Shown: positions 33,598 to 44,429 of the stretch, piece after piece
Layout: every line of letters begins with the position of its first letter
Position numbering within the stretch: position 1 is the first letter of the stretch
NCBI RefSeq assembly: GCF_000718515.1
Contig: NZ_JNZS01000011.1
Location: 1-64,000, forward strand
Length of the DNA: 64,000 bases
Direction: 5' to 3'
DNA from: Micromonospora parva
GTDB lineage: Bacteria > Actinomycetota > Actinomycetes > Mycobacteriales > Micromonosporaceae
Program-made: the position numbers and the translations under genes
The notes under the pieces: model-generated
Told to the model about the DNA's origin: nothing
What the model saw: the letters and a program-made list of their open reading frames with translations, nothing else
Databases searched by the model: none

Positions 33598-35082
33598 GTG
33601 GAACGTGTCGTCCCACCCCGTTGGCCGGCGCTGCTGGTGCTCTGCGCCGGCAGCCTGATGATCATCCTGGATGGCACAGTCGTCGCGGTGGCGCTGCCCG
33701 CCGTGCAACGCGACCTCGGCTTCACCGCCGCCGGCCTGGCCTGGGTGGTCAACGCCTACCTGGTCGCGTTCGGCGGACTGCTGCTGCTCGCCGGTCGGCT
33801 CGGCGACCTGCTGGGCCGACGGCGGGTCTTCCTGGCCGGCGTCGCGCTGTTCACAGCGGCCTCGCTGGCCTGCGCCGTCGCCACCGGGCCGGCCCTGCTG
33901 GTCGGTGCGCGGTTCGGGCAGGGCGTCGGCGGCGCCCTGGCCATGGCGGTCAGCCTCGGCATGATCGTCCGGCTCTACCCCGAACCGGCCGAACGGGCCC
34001 GGGCCATCGCCATCTTCAGCTTCACCGGCGCTGCCGGCGCGTCGGTCGGCACCGTCGCTGGAGGGGTGCTCACCCAGGCCGCCGGGTGGCGGACGATCTT
34101 CCTGGTCAACGTGCCGATCGGGGCGGTCATCCTCATCGCTGCCCTCCGCCGGCTCCCGGCCGAGCGGGGGATCGGCCTGCGGGCCGGCCTGGACGTGCCC
34201 GGCGCGCTGCTCGCCACCGCCGGTCTGATGGCCGCCGTGCTGGGCATCGTGGGGACGGGCGAGCACGGCTGGACCAGCCCTCGGACGCTCGGTGCGGTGG
34301 CCCTCGCGGCGCTGCTGCTCGGCGGCTTCACGCTGCGCCAACGGGTGGCGCCGACCCCGCTGGTGCCGCCCCGGGTGCTGCGCGTCAGGGGTCTGGTGGC
34401 GGCGAACGCCGTGCAGTTCCTGATGGTCTGCGCGTACTTCGGATTCCAGTTCCTGCTCGCCGTGGAACTGCAACTGGTGCTGGGGCTGGACGCCGCCGCG
34501 ACCGGCTGGGCCTTCCTGCCCACCCCGGTCGTGATCGCCGTGGTCTCGCTCGGTCTGGCCGGTCGGCTGATCGCGCACTGGGGTGCCCGCAGGGTCCTGC
34601 TGGTCGGGCTCGTCCTGGCGACCGTCGGCTTCCTCCTGCTCGCCCGGCTGCCCGCCGACGGCGGCTACGTCGCCGACGTACTCCCCGCGATGCTGTTCTT
34701 CGGCGTGGCCGGCGGCCTGACCCTGCCGGCGGTCACCACACTGGCCATGGCCGGCGCCACCGACACGGACGCCGGGCTCGCCTCCGGCCTGGCCAACACC
34801 ACCCAACAGGTCGGCGGCGCGGTCGGCCTGGCCGCGCTGGCCACACTGGCCGCCGCCCGCAGCGACGGGCTGCGGGCGGCCGGCTGGGCCGAGGCCGCCG
34901 CGCTCGCCGGCGGCTACCGGACCGCGTTCACCGTGGCCGCCGGTCTGGTTCTCGCCGCGTGGCTGGTGGCGCTGACCGCGGTGCCCCGACCGTCGGCCGG
35001 ACCGTCGTCGGCCGCCGATCCGGCCGACCGGGCCGCGGCGGGTACCGGAACCGATCCGTACCGAAGCGCCGCGTCCGGTTGA
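33598..35082 (+). CDS. DHA2-family MFS drug exporter (14 helices)
   Basis: A 494-residue EmrB/QacA-type antiporter. Motif D1/C region LDGTVVAVALPAVQRDLGF follows helix 1, motif A is GRLGDLLGRRR, and about 14 membrane helices can be drawn. The last 30 residues are polar. Start GTG 33598 with AAGGAGG 5 nt upstream. Expression is probably set by the divergent HxlR. Substrate unknown; toxic hydrophobic compounds are the usual cargo. Confidence 0.88.
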   Translation: MERVVPPRWPALLVLCAGSLMIILDGTVVAVALPAVQRDLGFTAAGLAWVVNAYLVAFGGLLLLAGRLGDLLGRRRVFLAGVALFTAASLACAVATGPALLVGARFGQGVGGALAMAVSLGMIVRLYPEPAERARAIAIFSFTGAAGASVGTVAGGVLTQAAGWRTIFLVNVPIGAVILIAALRRLPAERGIGLRAGLDVPGALLATAGLMAAVLGIVGTGEHGWTSPRTLGAVALAALLLGGFTLRQRVAPTPLVPPRVLRVRGLVAANAVQFLMVCAYFGFQFLLAVELQLVLGLDAAATGWAFLPTPVVIAVVSLGLAGRLIAHWGARRVLLVGLVLATVGFLLLARLPADGGYVADVLPAMLFFGVAGGLTLPAVTTLAMAGATDTDAGLASGLANTTQQVGGAVGLAALATLAAARSDGLRAAGWAEAAALAGGYRTAFTVAAGLVLAAWLVALTAVPRPSAGPSSAADPADRAAAGTGTDPYRSAASG

Positions 35083-35113
35083 CCGGCGGCGGTCCGGCCG
35101 GGAGGGTGGTCGG

Positions 35114-36073
35114 GTGAGCGAGGCTGACGAGACCCGGGACGGCGTGGCCCTGACCAACCTGGACCAGCCGCTGTCCGACCGCGACGACGCGACAAAGCGT
35201 GACCTTGTCGACTACCTCGACGCGGTCGCGGACCGGATCCTCCCGCACCTGCGGGGCCGGCCGCTGTCGGTGATCAGGGTCCGCCCCGGCCAGCCGCCGT
35301 TCATGCAGAAGAACCTGCCCCGGTACACCCCGGACTGGGTCCGCCGGGCAGCGGTCTGGGCGGAGGCGTCGCACCGGGAGATCTCGTACGCCCTCTGCGA
35401 CGACCGCCGCACCCTGCTCTGGTTCGCCAACCAGCGGGCGGTGGAGTTCCACCCGACGCTGGCCACCACGGCGGATCTGCACCGCCCGACCCACCTGGTC
35501 CTCGACCTCGACCCGCCGGACGGCGACGGGTTCCGCGCGGCTGTCGACGCGGCCCTGCTGGTGCGCCAGGCGCTCGCCGACGCCGGTCTGACCGGTGCCG
35601 TCAAGACCAGCGGCGCCAAGGGGGTGCACGTCTTCGTGCCGGTGACCGACGAGCCAACGGCCGAGGAGTTGGCAGCCGCCACCAGGGCGCTCGCCGTCCG
35701 CGCCGAACGGCTCGATCCGGCGCTGGCCACCACGGCGTACATCAGGGAGGACCGGGGTGGCCGGGTCTTCGTGGACGCCACCCGGGCGGGCGGGGCGACA
35801 GTGGCCGCCGCGTACAGCCCCCGGCTGCGCCCCGGGATGCCGGTCTCGTTCCCGGTCGACTGGGCCGACCTGCCCGACGTGACGCCCGCCGACTTCACCA
35901 TCCGCAGCGCGCCCGCACTGCTCGCCGACGGCGACCCGTGGGCCGCGCTGATGCCCGCCCCGCAAGCGCTCCCCGCCGACCTGGTCACCGAGGGTCGGAC
36001 CATCCCGGTGGCCCGGGTGCAGGCCATGCACGAGGGGAAGCGCCGGGCGCGCGCCCGCCGCGAGGCCGGCTGA
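35114..36073 (+). CDS. Stand-alone LigD-type polymerase/primase domain
   Basis: A 319-residue archaeo-eukaryotic primase-type polymerase equivalent to the Pol domain of NHEJ LigD. The catalytic pair Asp131/Asp133 is in LVLDLDPPDGDG, the KTSGAKGVHVFVP segment supplies nucleotide-binding residues, and FVDATRAG gives the third Asp region. No ligase, nuclease or Ku sequence is fused or adjacent. It could act with a separate ligase in double-strand break repair or in gap filling. Start GTG 35114 has GGAGGG upstream. Confidence 0.88.
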   Translation: MSEADETRDGVALTNLDQPLSDRDDATKRDLVDYLDAVADRILPHLRGRPLSVIRVRPGQPPFMQKNLPRYTPDWVRRAAVWAEASHREISYALCDDRRTLLWFANQRAVEFHPTLATTADLHRPTHLVLDLDPPDGDGFRAAVDAALLVRQALADAGLTGAVKTSGAKGVHVFVPVTDEPTAEELAAATRALAVRAERLDPALATTAYIREDRGGRVFVDATRAGGATVAAAYSPRLRPGMPVSFPVDWADLPDVTPADFTIRSAPALLADGDPWAALMPAPQALPADLVTEGRTIPVARVQAMHEGKRRARARREAG

Positions 36074-36141
36074 CCGGCTGGTCGGCCCGGCCGCGTGGCG
36101 GCGGCGGCCGCTTGTCGGTGGGCTGTGGCACGATTTTCCTG

Positions 36142-36591
36142 GTGAGCAGCAAATCCGACGCGACGCAGCGACTCGACGACCTCGCGCGGCTGCGCAAGGT
36201 CCGCGACCGGATCGACCGGGAGTACGCGCAGCCGCTGAACGTGGAGGCGCTCGCTCGTGGCGCGCACATGTCGGCCGGCCACCTGAGCCGCGAGTTCCGC
36301 CTCGCCTATGGCGAATCCCCGTACAGCTACCTCATGACCCGACGCATCGAGCGGGCGATGGCCCTGTTGCGCCGTGGCGACCTGAGCGTCACCGACGTCT
36401 GTTTCGCTGTCGGTTGCTCCTCGCTGGGCACCTTCAGCACCCGTTTCACCGAGCTGGTCGGCGTGCCGCCGAGCGTCTACCGGCGGCGGGCGGCACAGGC
36501 GACGGCCGGGATGCCGTCGTGCGTGGCCAAGCAGGTGACCCGACCGGTCAGGAATCGAGAAGCGCGCGCCACCGAGCCGCAACTAGCGTGA
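36142..36591 (+). CDS. Short AraC-family regulator
   Basis: A 149-residue AraC-type DNA-binding protein made of little more than the double helix-turn-helix: first LNVEALARGAHMSAGHLSRE, second SVTDVCFAVGCSSLGTFSTR followed by the VGVPPSVYRRR signature. No sensor domain. Start GTG 36142. The next gene, a VOC protein, begins 5 nt after the stop, and a UvrA-like ATPase follows, a set that suggests a small-molecule response unit. Confidence 0.87.
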   Translation: MSSKSDATQRLDDLARLRKVRDRIDREYAQPLNVEALARGAHMSAGHLSREFRLAYGESPYSYLMTRRIERAMALLRRGDLSVTDVCFAVGCSSLGTFSTRFTELVGVPPSVYRRRAAQATAGMPSCVAKQVTRPVRNREARATEPQLA

Positions 36592-36596
36592 CCAGC

Positions 36597-37007
36597 ATGG
36601 ACATCACCATTCACTCCAGCTTCCTTCCGCACACCGACCCGGAGGCCTCCCTGGCCTTCTACCGCGACGTCCTCGGCTTCGAGGTCCGCCTCGACGTCGG
36701 GTACGAGGGGATGCGGTGGATCACGGTCGGGCCGGTCGGTCAGCCCAGCACCGCCATCGTCCTGCACCCGCCCACCGCCAACCCGGGCATCACCGACGAC
36801 GAGCGGCAGACCATCCTCGAACTGATGGCCAAGGGCAGCTACTTCGGCGTCAACCTGGCCACCACCGACCTCGACGCCACCTTCGCCAAGCTGGAGGCCA
36901 GCGACGCCGAAGTGGTCCAGGAGCCGACCGAGCAGCCGTACGGCGTGCGCGACTGTGCCTTCCGCGACCCGGCGGGCAATATGATCCGCATCCAGGAAGC
37001 GCGCTGA
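36597..37007 (+). CDS. VOC/glyoxalase-fold protein
   Basis: A 136-residue vicinal-oxygen-chelate protein (two beta-alpha-beta-beta-beta units). Typical elements are HTDPEASLAFYRDVLGFEV, GPVGQPSTAIVLHPP and the closing FRDPAGNMIRI. Such proteins bind or modify drugs or act as dioxygenases/lyases. TAGCGT at 36584-36589 ends 7 nt before ATG 36597, so besides read-through from the AraC gene it may have its own leaderless transcript. Confidence 0.85.
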   Translation: MDITIHSSFLPHTDPEASLAFYRDVLGFEVRLDVGYEGMRWITVGPVGQPSTAIVLHPPTANPGITDDERQTILELMAKGSYFGVNLATTDLDATFAKLEASDAEVVQEPTEQPYGVRDCAFRDPAGNMIRIQEAR

Positions 37008-37036
37008 GTCCCGCGCCCTCGACAGATGGAGACACG

Positions 37037-39418
<2,382 letters not shown>

Positions 39419-39481
39419 GCCTGCGGGGGGCGACGCGGCAACGGTCGGCCTCTCCGGGCTACCGGCGACCGGGACCGGTGA

Positions 39482-40108
39482 TCAGCGCTCCGCTCGGCGT
39501 GGCCGGCTGATCGGGGCGCTGAGCATTCCGGTGATGGCGTCGACGAGGAAGTCGCCGACCTCGGGCCATCGCGGGTCTTCGCCGTTGCGTTCGGCGCGTG
39601 CCTCGACCTCGGCCGTCGTGGTGCTGACGATGCGGGTGATCAGGAGCGCCCGGCCGGCGACCACCTCCGGGTCGAGGTGCCGTAGCCGCGCGGCCAGTGA
39701 CTCGCGCAGCTCCAGTGCCTGTGGCGTGGTGTCCTGGACTTCCTGCATGATCGGCAAAGTGGTGGGGTTGTGCAGCATGTGTTCCAGGAACCGGGCCCGC
39801 CAGCTCGGGCGCGGCAGCCGGTCGAGAACCCGCATGCTCGGCTCCACGAGGCCGCGGATGTCGCCGAGGACGGAGTCCTCGGGTGGGGGCATCCCCTCGC
39901 GTTGTTCCGCCACGTCGTGCACGTGGCGGGCCATGAGCGCCTTCAGCAGGCCCTCGCGCCCGCCGAAGTAGTAGCGCACCGCCGAGTGATTGGTGTTGCC
40001 AGCCGCCTCGGCCACCCTGCGGTCGGAGACCTCGGCGACACCCGACTCGGCGAACAGCCGCTCCGCCGCGTCCAGCAGCGCGGTGCGTGCCGCGTCGGAC
40101 CGCCTCAT
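39482..40108 (-). CDS. TetR-family regulator divergent from duplicated membrane protein
   Basis: A 208-residue TetR regulator. The N-terminal helix-turn-helix includes VSDRRVAEAAGNTNHSAVRYYF; the C-terminal domain is longer than average and begins EGMPPPEDSVLGDIRGLVEP. It is divergent from the 708-residue membrane protein gene, with an inverted repeat between them that it most likely binds. Start ATG 40108. Confidence 0.88.
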   Translation of the reverse strand: MRRSDAARTALLDAAERLFAESGVAEVSDRRVAEAAGNTNHSAVRYYFGGREGLLKALMARHVHDVAEQREGMPPPEDSVLGDIRGLVEPSMRVLDRLPRPSWRARFLEHMLHNPTTLPIMQEVQDTTPQALELRESLAARLRHLDPEVVAGRALLITRIVSTTTAEVEARAERNGEDPRWPEVGDFLVDAITGMLSAPISRPRRAER

Positions 40109-40187
40109 GACCGGCCCCCTCGTGTCCTCGCCCGGATGTGACTCAGGTCAACCTAGCCGGATTCCCGGTCCCGACATCCGCCGCCTA

Positions 40188-40217
40188 CAGTTTGTAAGTC
40201 AACTGGCGTACAAACTG
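40188..40217. promoter_or_regulatory. Candidate TetR operator
   Basis: CAGTTTGTA (40188-40196) and TACAAACTG (40209-40217) are perfect inverted arms of 9 bp separated by 12 nt, 14 nt before the ATG of the membrane protein. The region is AT-rich relative to its surroundings. Binding by the divergent TetR is inferred. Confidence 0.65.
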
Positions 40218-40230
40218 ATCTGGAGCGTGC

Positions 40231-42357
40231 ATGGATACCGAAGCCGTGATCGAGGCTGCCGACGTGGTGGACGGCCGCCCGCCCGGCGCGGACCGCAAGG
40301 AACAGATCATCCGTATGGTCGCCCTGTTCGTGATGCCGTTCCTCATGGTCACGATGATGTTCGCGACCTACATGTCGACCATGCACTCACCGCACCCCCG
40401 GGACATGCCGGTCGCGATCGTCGGCAGCGGCGCCACGGCGCAGGCAGTCGTCGACGGGCTCAACGCCGGTGACAGCACCGAAGCCACCCTGGTGGCCACC
40501 CGCGACGACGCCGTCGACCTGCTGCACGACCAGGACGCCGCCGGAGCGCTCGTCCTGCCCACCGACGGCGGTGCCAGCGCGACCATCCTCACCGCCTCGG
40601 CGGCCGGGGCCTCACAGAACGCCACCGTCCAGCAGTTGCTCGCGCCCGTGGCCGTCCAGAACAGCTGGCAGACCGCCACCGAGGACGTCGCGCCGCTACC
40701 CTCCGGTGACTCGGCCGGCATCGCGGTCCTGTTCGCCGCGATGGGCATGATGCTGGCCGGTTACGTGCCACTGAGCATCATGGTGATGGGCGTCCCCCAC
40801 CTGCTGCGGCTGCGACGGTTCCTGCCCGTGCTGGCCGGCTGGTCCGCGCTCACCAGCTCGATCATCTGGCTCATCCTCGGGCCGGTCGTGGGTGCCGTCG
40901 AGGGCCACTACCTCACCTTCCTCGGCGTCGGCACGCTCGCCACCGCAGCCGTCGGCCTGGCCCAGCTGCTGCTCTCCAAACTGATCGGGCCCCTCGCGGT
41001 GCTGCCCGGCATGCTGCTCTGGGTCGTGTTCGGCATGCCCGCGTCGAACCTGGCCCTCTCCGTTCACAACATGCCCGGGTTCTTCCAGTTCCTGCATGGC
41101 GTGCTGCCGCTCCCGGCGGCCGGTGAGGCGCTGCGCTCGGTCCTGTACTTCGACGGCAACGGCCTGGGCACCCACCTGATCGTCCTGGCCGTGTGGATCG
41201 TGGCCGCCCTCGCGCTCTGCCTGCTCAAGGAGCGCAGCGCGAGCGGCAACATGATCCCCGGCGTCCCCCCGATCACCGACCCCGACTCGAAGGCCCCCGC
41301 TCTGGCCGGCGGGCCTGCGCGCTCCAAGCGATTCCGGTACGTGGCCGCGGCCGGCTTCCCGCTTGCCATCCTCGTGGTCGTCGTGGGCGCCATGGGGTTC
41401 TCCATGCACAAACCGCAACCGCACGACATCCCGGTCGTCGTGGTCGCCGCCGCCCCCGGGCAGGCTCAGCAGACCGCCGCCGGTCTTAACGCACAGCTTG
41501 ACGGCATCCTCGACGTCACAGTCGCCGACACCGTGGACGAAGCCACCGAGCAGATCCGCTCCCGCGACGTGGTCGCCGCCTTCGTCCTCCCGTCGGCACC
41601 CGACACTCCCGCGACGCTGTACTCGGCGTCCGCCGCCAACGCCAGCCAGCAGTCCGCGATCCGCGCGATCTTCCAGCCGATCACCGCAGCCCAGGGCCTT
41701 TCGCTCACGCTGACCGACGTGCAACCCCTGAGCGAGACCGACACCGGCGGCAGCAACAGCATGTACGTCGGCATGTCCTGGATCATGGCCGGCTTCCTGT
41801 TCCTGGCCGTCCTGCGCGGCGGTGCCCCGCACGTGCGGCGCCTGCCCCAGTTCCTGCCGCTGCTGGGCGGCTGGGCGATCGGCATGTCCGTCTGGCTGTG
41901 GTTCCTCTTCGACGTCCTCATCGGCGCGATCACCGGCAACGCCCTGGAGATGATCGCCTACGGAGCCCTGACCATCTTCTCGGTCTCCCTGGCCACCGGA
42001 GTGCTCACCCGCACCGTCGGCCTGGCGGGCATCATCCCGATGATGGTGGTGCTGATGATGGCCGGCGTACCCGCCTCCGGCGGTGGCATGTCGGTGTACC
42101 TGGTGCCCGAGGTGTTCCGCCCTCTCCAGGACGTGCTGCCGCTGCCCGCGGCGGTCGACATCGCCCGCTCGCTGCGGTACTTCGACGGCGTCGGCGTCGG
42201 ACAGAACCTGCTGGTCATCGCCATCTGGGGCGCTGTCGGGCTGGTCCTGAACCTCGTGATCGACCGCTGGCTCAAGCGCCGCTCGGACTCCGGCGGCCCG
42301 GACGCGGGTACGACACCCGAGGCGCACCCGAGGTTGGTGCCGGCCGAGGCACACTGA
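40231..42357 (+). CDS. Internally duplicated ABC-2/YhgE-like membrane protein
   Basis: A 708-residue protein built of two homologous halves (about 20-340 and 365-690). Each half has an entry helix, an extracytoplasmic segment with matching landmarks (MPVAIVG/IPVVVVA, GLNA/GLNA, LPTDGGASATILTASAAGAS/LPSAPDTPATLYSASAANAS, PLPSGDS/PLSETDT), then about five helices ending in PGFFQFLHGVLPLPAAGEAL or the equivalent FRPLQDVLPLPAAVDI. This is the arrangement of YhgE/Pip and ABC-2-type permease halves, normally one per protein. No ATPase is adjacent. Export of a lipid or drug is a guess. Start ATG 40231 with GGAG upstream, under TetR control. Confidence 0.82.
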   Translation: MDTEAVIEAADVVDGRPPGADRKEQIIRMVALFVMPFLMVTMMFATYMSTMHSPHPRDMPVAIVGSGATAQAVVDGLNAGDSTEATLVATRDDAVDLLHDQDAAGALVLPTDGGASATILTASAAGASQNATVQQLLAPVAVQNSWQTATEDVAPLPSGDSAGIAVLFAAMGMMLAGYVPLSIMVMGVPHLLRLRRFLPVLAGWSALTSSIIWLILGPVVGAVEGHYLTFLGVGTLATAAVGLAQLLLSKLIGPLAVLPGMLLWVVFGMPASNLALSVHNMPGFFQFLHGVLPLPAAGEALRSVLYFDGNGLGTHLIVLAVWIVAALALCLLKERSASGNMIPGVPPITDPDSKAPALAGGPARSKRFRYVAAAGFPLAILVVVVGAMGFSMHKPQPHDIPVVVVAAAPGQAQQTAAGLNAQLDGILDVTVADTVDEATEQIRSRDVVAAFVLPSAPDTPATLYSASAANASQQSAIRAIFQPITAAQGLSLTLTDVQPLSETDTGGSNSMYVGMSWIMAGFLFLAVLRGGAPHVRRLPQFLPLLGGWAIGMSVWLWFLFDVLIGAITGNALEMIAYGALTIFSVSLATGVLTRTVGLAGIIPMMVVLMMAGVPASGGGMSVYLVPEVFRPLQDVLPLPAAVDIARSLRYFDGVGVGQNLLVIAIWGAVGLVLNLVIDRWLKRRSDSGGPDAGTTPEAHPRLVPAEAH

Positions 42358-42368
42358 GCGGCACCGAG

Positions 42369-42402
42369 GCCCACCGCCGATCCCTCGCGATCGGCGGTGG
42401 GC
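42369..42402. terminator. Terminator between convergent genes
   Basis: A perfect 14-bp stem (42369-42382 with 42389-42402) and 6-nt loop CCTCGC, 11 nt after the duplicated membrane protein's stop and 12 nt before the convergent VOC gene's stop. Confidence 0.85.
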
Positions 42403-42414
42403 TGCTCCTTCTGG

Positions 42415-42840
42415 TCAGGCGGGGTCGTACTCGACGGCGACATCGAGCACCCAGGTGACGCCGAACGGATCGGTGAGCATGCCGTAGAGGGGAGCCCAGC
42501 CAGCGGGTGCGAGGTCGACCAGGACAGTCGAGCCCTCACTCAGCTTCTTCCAGTAGCCGGTGATCTCGTCGGCGTCGCTGCCCCGGACCGAGACGAAGAA
42601 CGGGCTCTCGCCCTGGCTCCACGGCCGCGCCGACGGCACGTCGTACGCCATGATCTGGAAGCCCTCGGCGGACGTGACCTGACCCCACATGATCTGGTCG
42701 GCCTCGGCCGGGTTCTGCACGTTGTGGGCGTCGGCGTAGGTCACCGCTGCGAGGTCCCCGCCGAAGACGGACCGGTAGAAACCGAGGGCGGCCCGCGCGT
42801 TGCCCCGAAGGTTGATGTGCGCGACGGTGTTGATGCTCAT
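42415..42840 (-). CDS. PhnB-like VOC protein
   Basis: A 141-residue VOC-fold protein of the PhnB/3-demethylubiquinone-methyltransferase-like group. Landmarks are INLRGNARAALGFYRSVFGGD at the start and LTDPFGVTWVLDV at the end. Enzymatic role unknown. Start ATG 42840 has GAGGAG 6 nt upstream. Divergent from a WYL-domain regulator, which probably controls it. Confidence 0.83.
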   Translation of the reverse strand: MSINTVAHINLRGNARAALGFYRSVFGGDLAAVTYADAHNVQNPAEADQIMWGQVTSAEGFQIMAYDVPSARPWSQGESPFFVSVRGSDADEITGYWKKLSEGSTVLVDLAPAGWAPLYGMLTDPFGVTWVLDVAVEYDPA

Positions 42841-42947
42841 TGCTGCTCCTCGTGTGACGTCGCCCGTGGCTGTTGCCCGGGCGTGACGCCGACGATGGCA
42901 GGGGTAGCGGTCAGGTTGTGGCCGCTACCTGGAGCAGACTCGGATGC

Positions 42948-43922
42948 ATGGCCACGACCTCCGCGAGACTGCTGTCGCTGCTCTCGCTCCTCCAGGCCCG
43001 ACGTGACTGGCCGGGCGGCCTCCTGGCCGAGAGGCTGGACGTGAGCCCGCGAACGGTGCGACGCGATGTCGACCGGCTGCGCGAGCTCGGCTACCCGATC
43101 AGAGCCTTCAAGGGGCCGGACGGCGGGTACCGGCTCGACGCCGGCGCCCGACTGCCACCGCTGCTGTTCGACGACGAGCAGGCCGTCGCGATCGCTGTCG
43201 CACTCCAGGTGGCAGCCCTCTCCGGCGCGGACATCCAGGAGGGCGCGACGCGAGCGCTGAACACCATGCGGCAGGTCATGCCCAGCCGACTGCGGCACCG
43301 CATCGACGCCCTCCAGGTCACCGCCGTCGGACAACCCGCCACCGGGTCGGACTCCCCGGTCGACCGCACCGTGCTGACAGCCCTCGGCGCGGCCGTCCAC
43401 GCCCACGAGGTTCTGCGCTTCGACTACGGCCCGACGAGCGCCACCACCGACGCGCCGCCCCGCCGCGTGGAGCCCCACCACCTCGTCACCTGGAAGGGGC
43501 GCTGGTATCTCGTCGCCTGGGACCTCGACCGAGACGACTGGCGAACCTTCCGCTGTGACCGGGTCAGCCCGCGTACCCCGACCGGGCCACGCTTCACCCC
43601 ACGACGACTGCCCAGGGGAGACGTGGCCACGTACGTCACGGGCCGCTTCCGAGGTTCCACCGACACCTCGGCGTGGCCCTGCGTGGGGGAGGTCATCCTC
43701 GGCCTTCCCGCCGCCGCCGTCGCCGCGTACACCCGCGACGGGCTTGTCGAAGAACTCGGCCCCGACCGCTGCAAGCTCGTACAGGGCTCCTGGTCCTGGG
43801 TCGGCCTCGCCGCCGCGCTCGGCAGGTTCGACGCGGACATCGAGGTGATCGGGCCCGCAGAGCTCAAGGCCGCCTTCGGGGGACTCGCCCGCCGCTACGC
43901 CGACGCGGCCCGTCCGAGCTAG
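42948..43922 (+). CDS. HTH-WYL transcriptional regulator
   Basis: A 324-residue YafY-type regulator. The N-terminal winged helix is GGLLAERLDVSPRTVRRDVD (about residues 24-43), a middle helical linker follows, and the WYL domain contains VTWKGRWYLVAWDL near 183-196, the module that senses small ligands or nucleic acid fragments. The C-terminal WCX-like extension is present. It diverges from the PhnB-like gene. Start ATG 42948. Confidence 0.88.
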   Translation: MATTSARLLSLLSLLQARRDWPGGLLAERLDVSPRTVRRDVDRLRELGYPIRAFKGPDGGYRLDAGARLPPLLFDDEQAVAIAVALQVAALSGADIQEGATRALNTMRQVMPSRLRHRIDALQVTAVGQPATGSDSPVDRTVLTALGAAVHAHEVLRFDYGPTSATTDAPPRRVEPHHLVTWKGRWYLVAWDLDRDDWRTFRCDRVSPRTPTGPRFTPRRLPRGDVATYVTGRFRGSTDTSAWPCVGEVILGLPAAAVAAYTRDGLVEELGPDRCKLVQGSWSWVGLAAALGRFDADIEVIGPAELKAAFGGLARRYADAARPS

Positions 43923-43941
43923 ACGCTCGGCGGCCGTGCGC

Positions 43942-43971
43942 GTGGGGTCGTCGCGGCGGCGACGACCCCAC
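43942..43971 (+). terminator. Terminator after the WYL regulator gene
   Basis: A perfect 13-bp stem (43942-43954 with 43959-43971) with loop GGCG, 19 nt after the stop. Confidence 0.8.
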
Positions 43972-44200
43972 AGCTGGCGGTGATCAGCCCTGACGTACCC
44001 GGGCACGGATGAGGTGACGGACGCGCCGCCACCGCTGAGGTGACACTCGAAGCGGAGCGGTACGGGAGGGCGGAGCGGCGAACCGGAAGCGTGGAGCTGG
44101 CCGATGCGGTGCTTCCCCTGGTCAGGCGTGGCAGCTGCACCGACGCACGGGCTCAGGTCCACCCAGGCGACCCGTTCCGGGCTTCGGCGAGCGGAAACGC

Positions 44201-44239
44201 AAAACCGGGCGCGTGGAGGCTGTGTGCCCCTGCGCCCGG
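44201..44239 (-). terminator. Intrinsic terminator of tRNA-Arg
   Basis: Read on the minus strand, CCGGGCGC (complement of 44232-44239) pairs with GCGCCCGG (complement of 44205-44212) and is followed at once by TTTT. This is the only hairpin in the window with a clear U-tract. Confidence 0.75.
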
Positions 44240-44262
44240 CAGTGTCGGGTAAAACTGTTTCC

Positions 44263-44337
44263 TGGTGCCCCCGGCAGGATTCGAACCTGCGCCCCCGCCT
44301 CCGGAGGGCGGTGCTCTATCCCCTGAGCTACGGGGGC
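44263..44337 (-). tRNA. tRNA-Arg (anticodon CCG)
   Basis: The minus strand folds as a complete cloverleaf: acceptor GCCCCCG/CGGGGGC with discriminator A and encoded CCA (44263-44265), D-stem GCTC/GAGC, anticodon stem CCGCC/GGCGG with loop CTCCGGA, 4-nt variable loop, and T-arm GCAGG-TTCGAAT-CCTGC. The anticodon CCG (complement of 44302-44304) reads CGG, a frequent arginine codon here. A TAGTCT box (complement of 44352-44357) lies 14 nt upstream. Confidence 0.97.
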
Positions 44338-44390
44338 TCAGCGACTGGAGAAGACTAGCAAACCTCTTCCGCGTACGCCGAATCGGTATC

Positions 44391-44424
44391 GGGTGAGCCG
44401 ATCGTGTCGGCAACCGGCTCACCC
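44391..44424 (-). terminator. Terminator of the IS630-derived gene
   Basis: A 10-bp stem (44391-44400 with 44415-44424) and 14-nt loop immediately past the stop of the minus-strand gene ending at 44430, before the tRNA promoter. Confidence 0.7.
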
Positions 44425-44429
44425 GGTGC

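Larger units (their letters stand above)
43923..44262. other. Gene-free interval between WYL regulator and tRNA-Arg
   Basis: 340 nt with no gene I can support. It contains the terminator of the WYL gene at its left end and the U-tract terminator of the tRNA at its right end; the open frames between (43972-44200) lack starts with ribosome sites and show no family resemblance. Confidence 0.55.
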
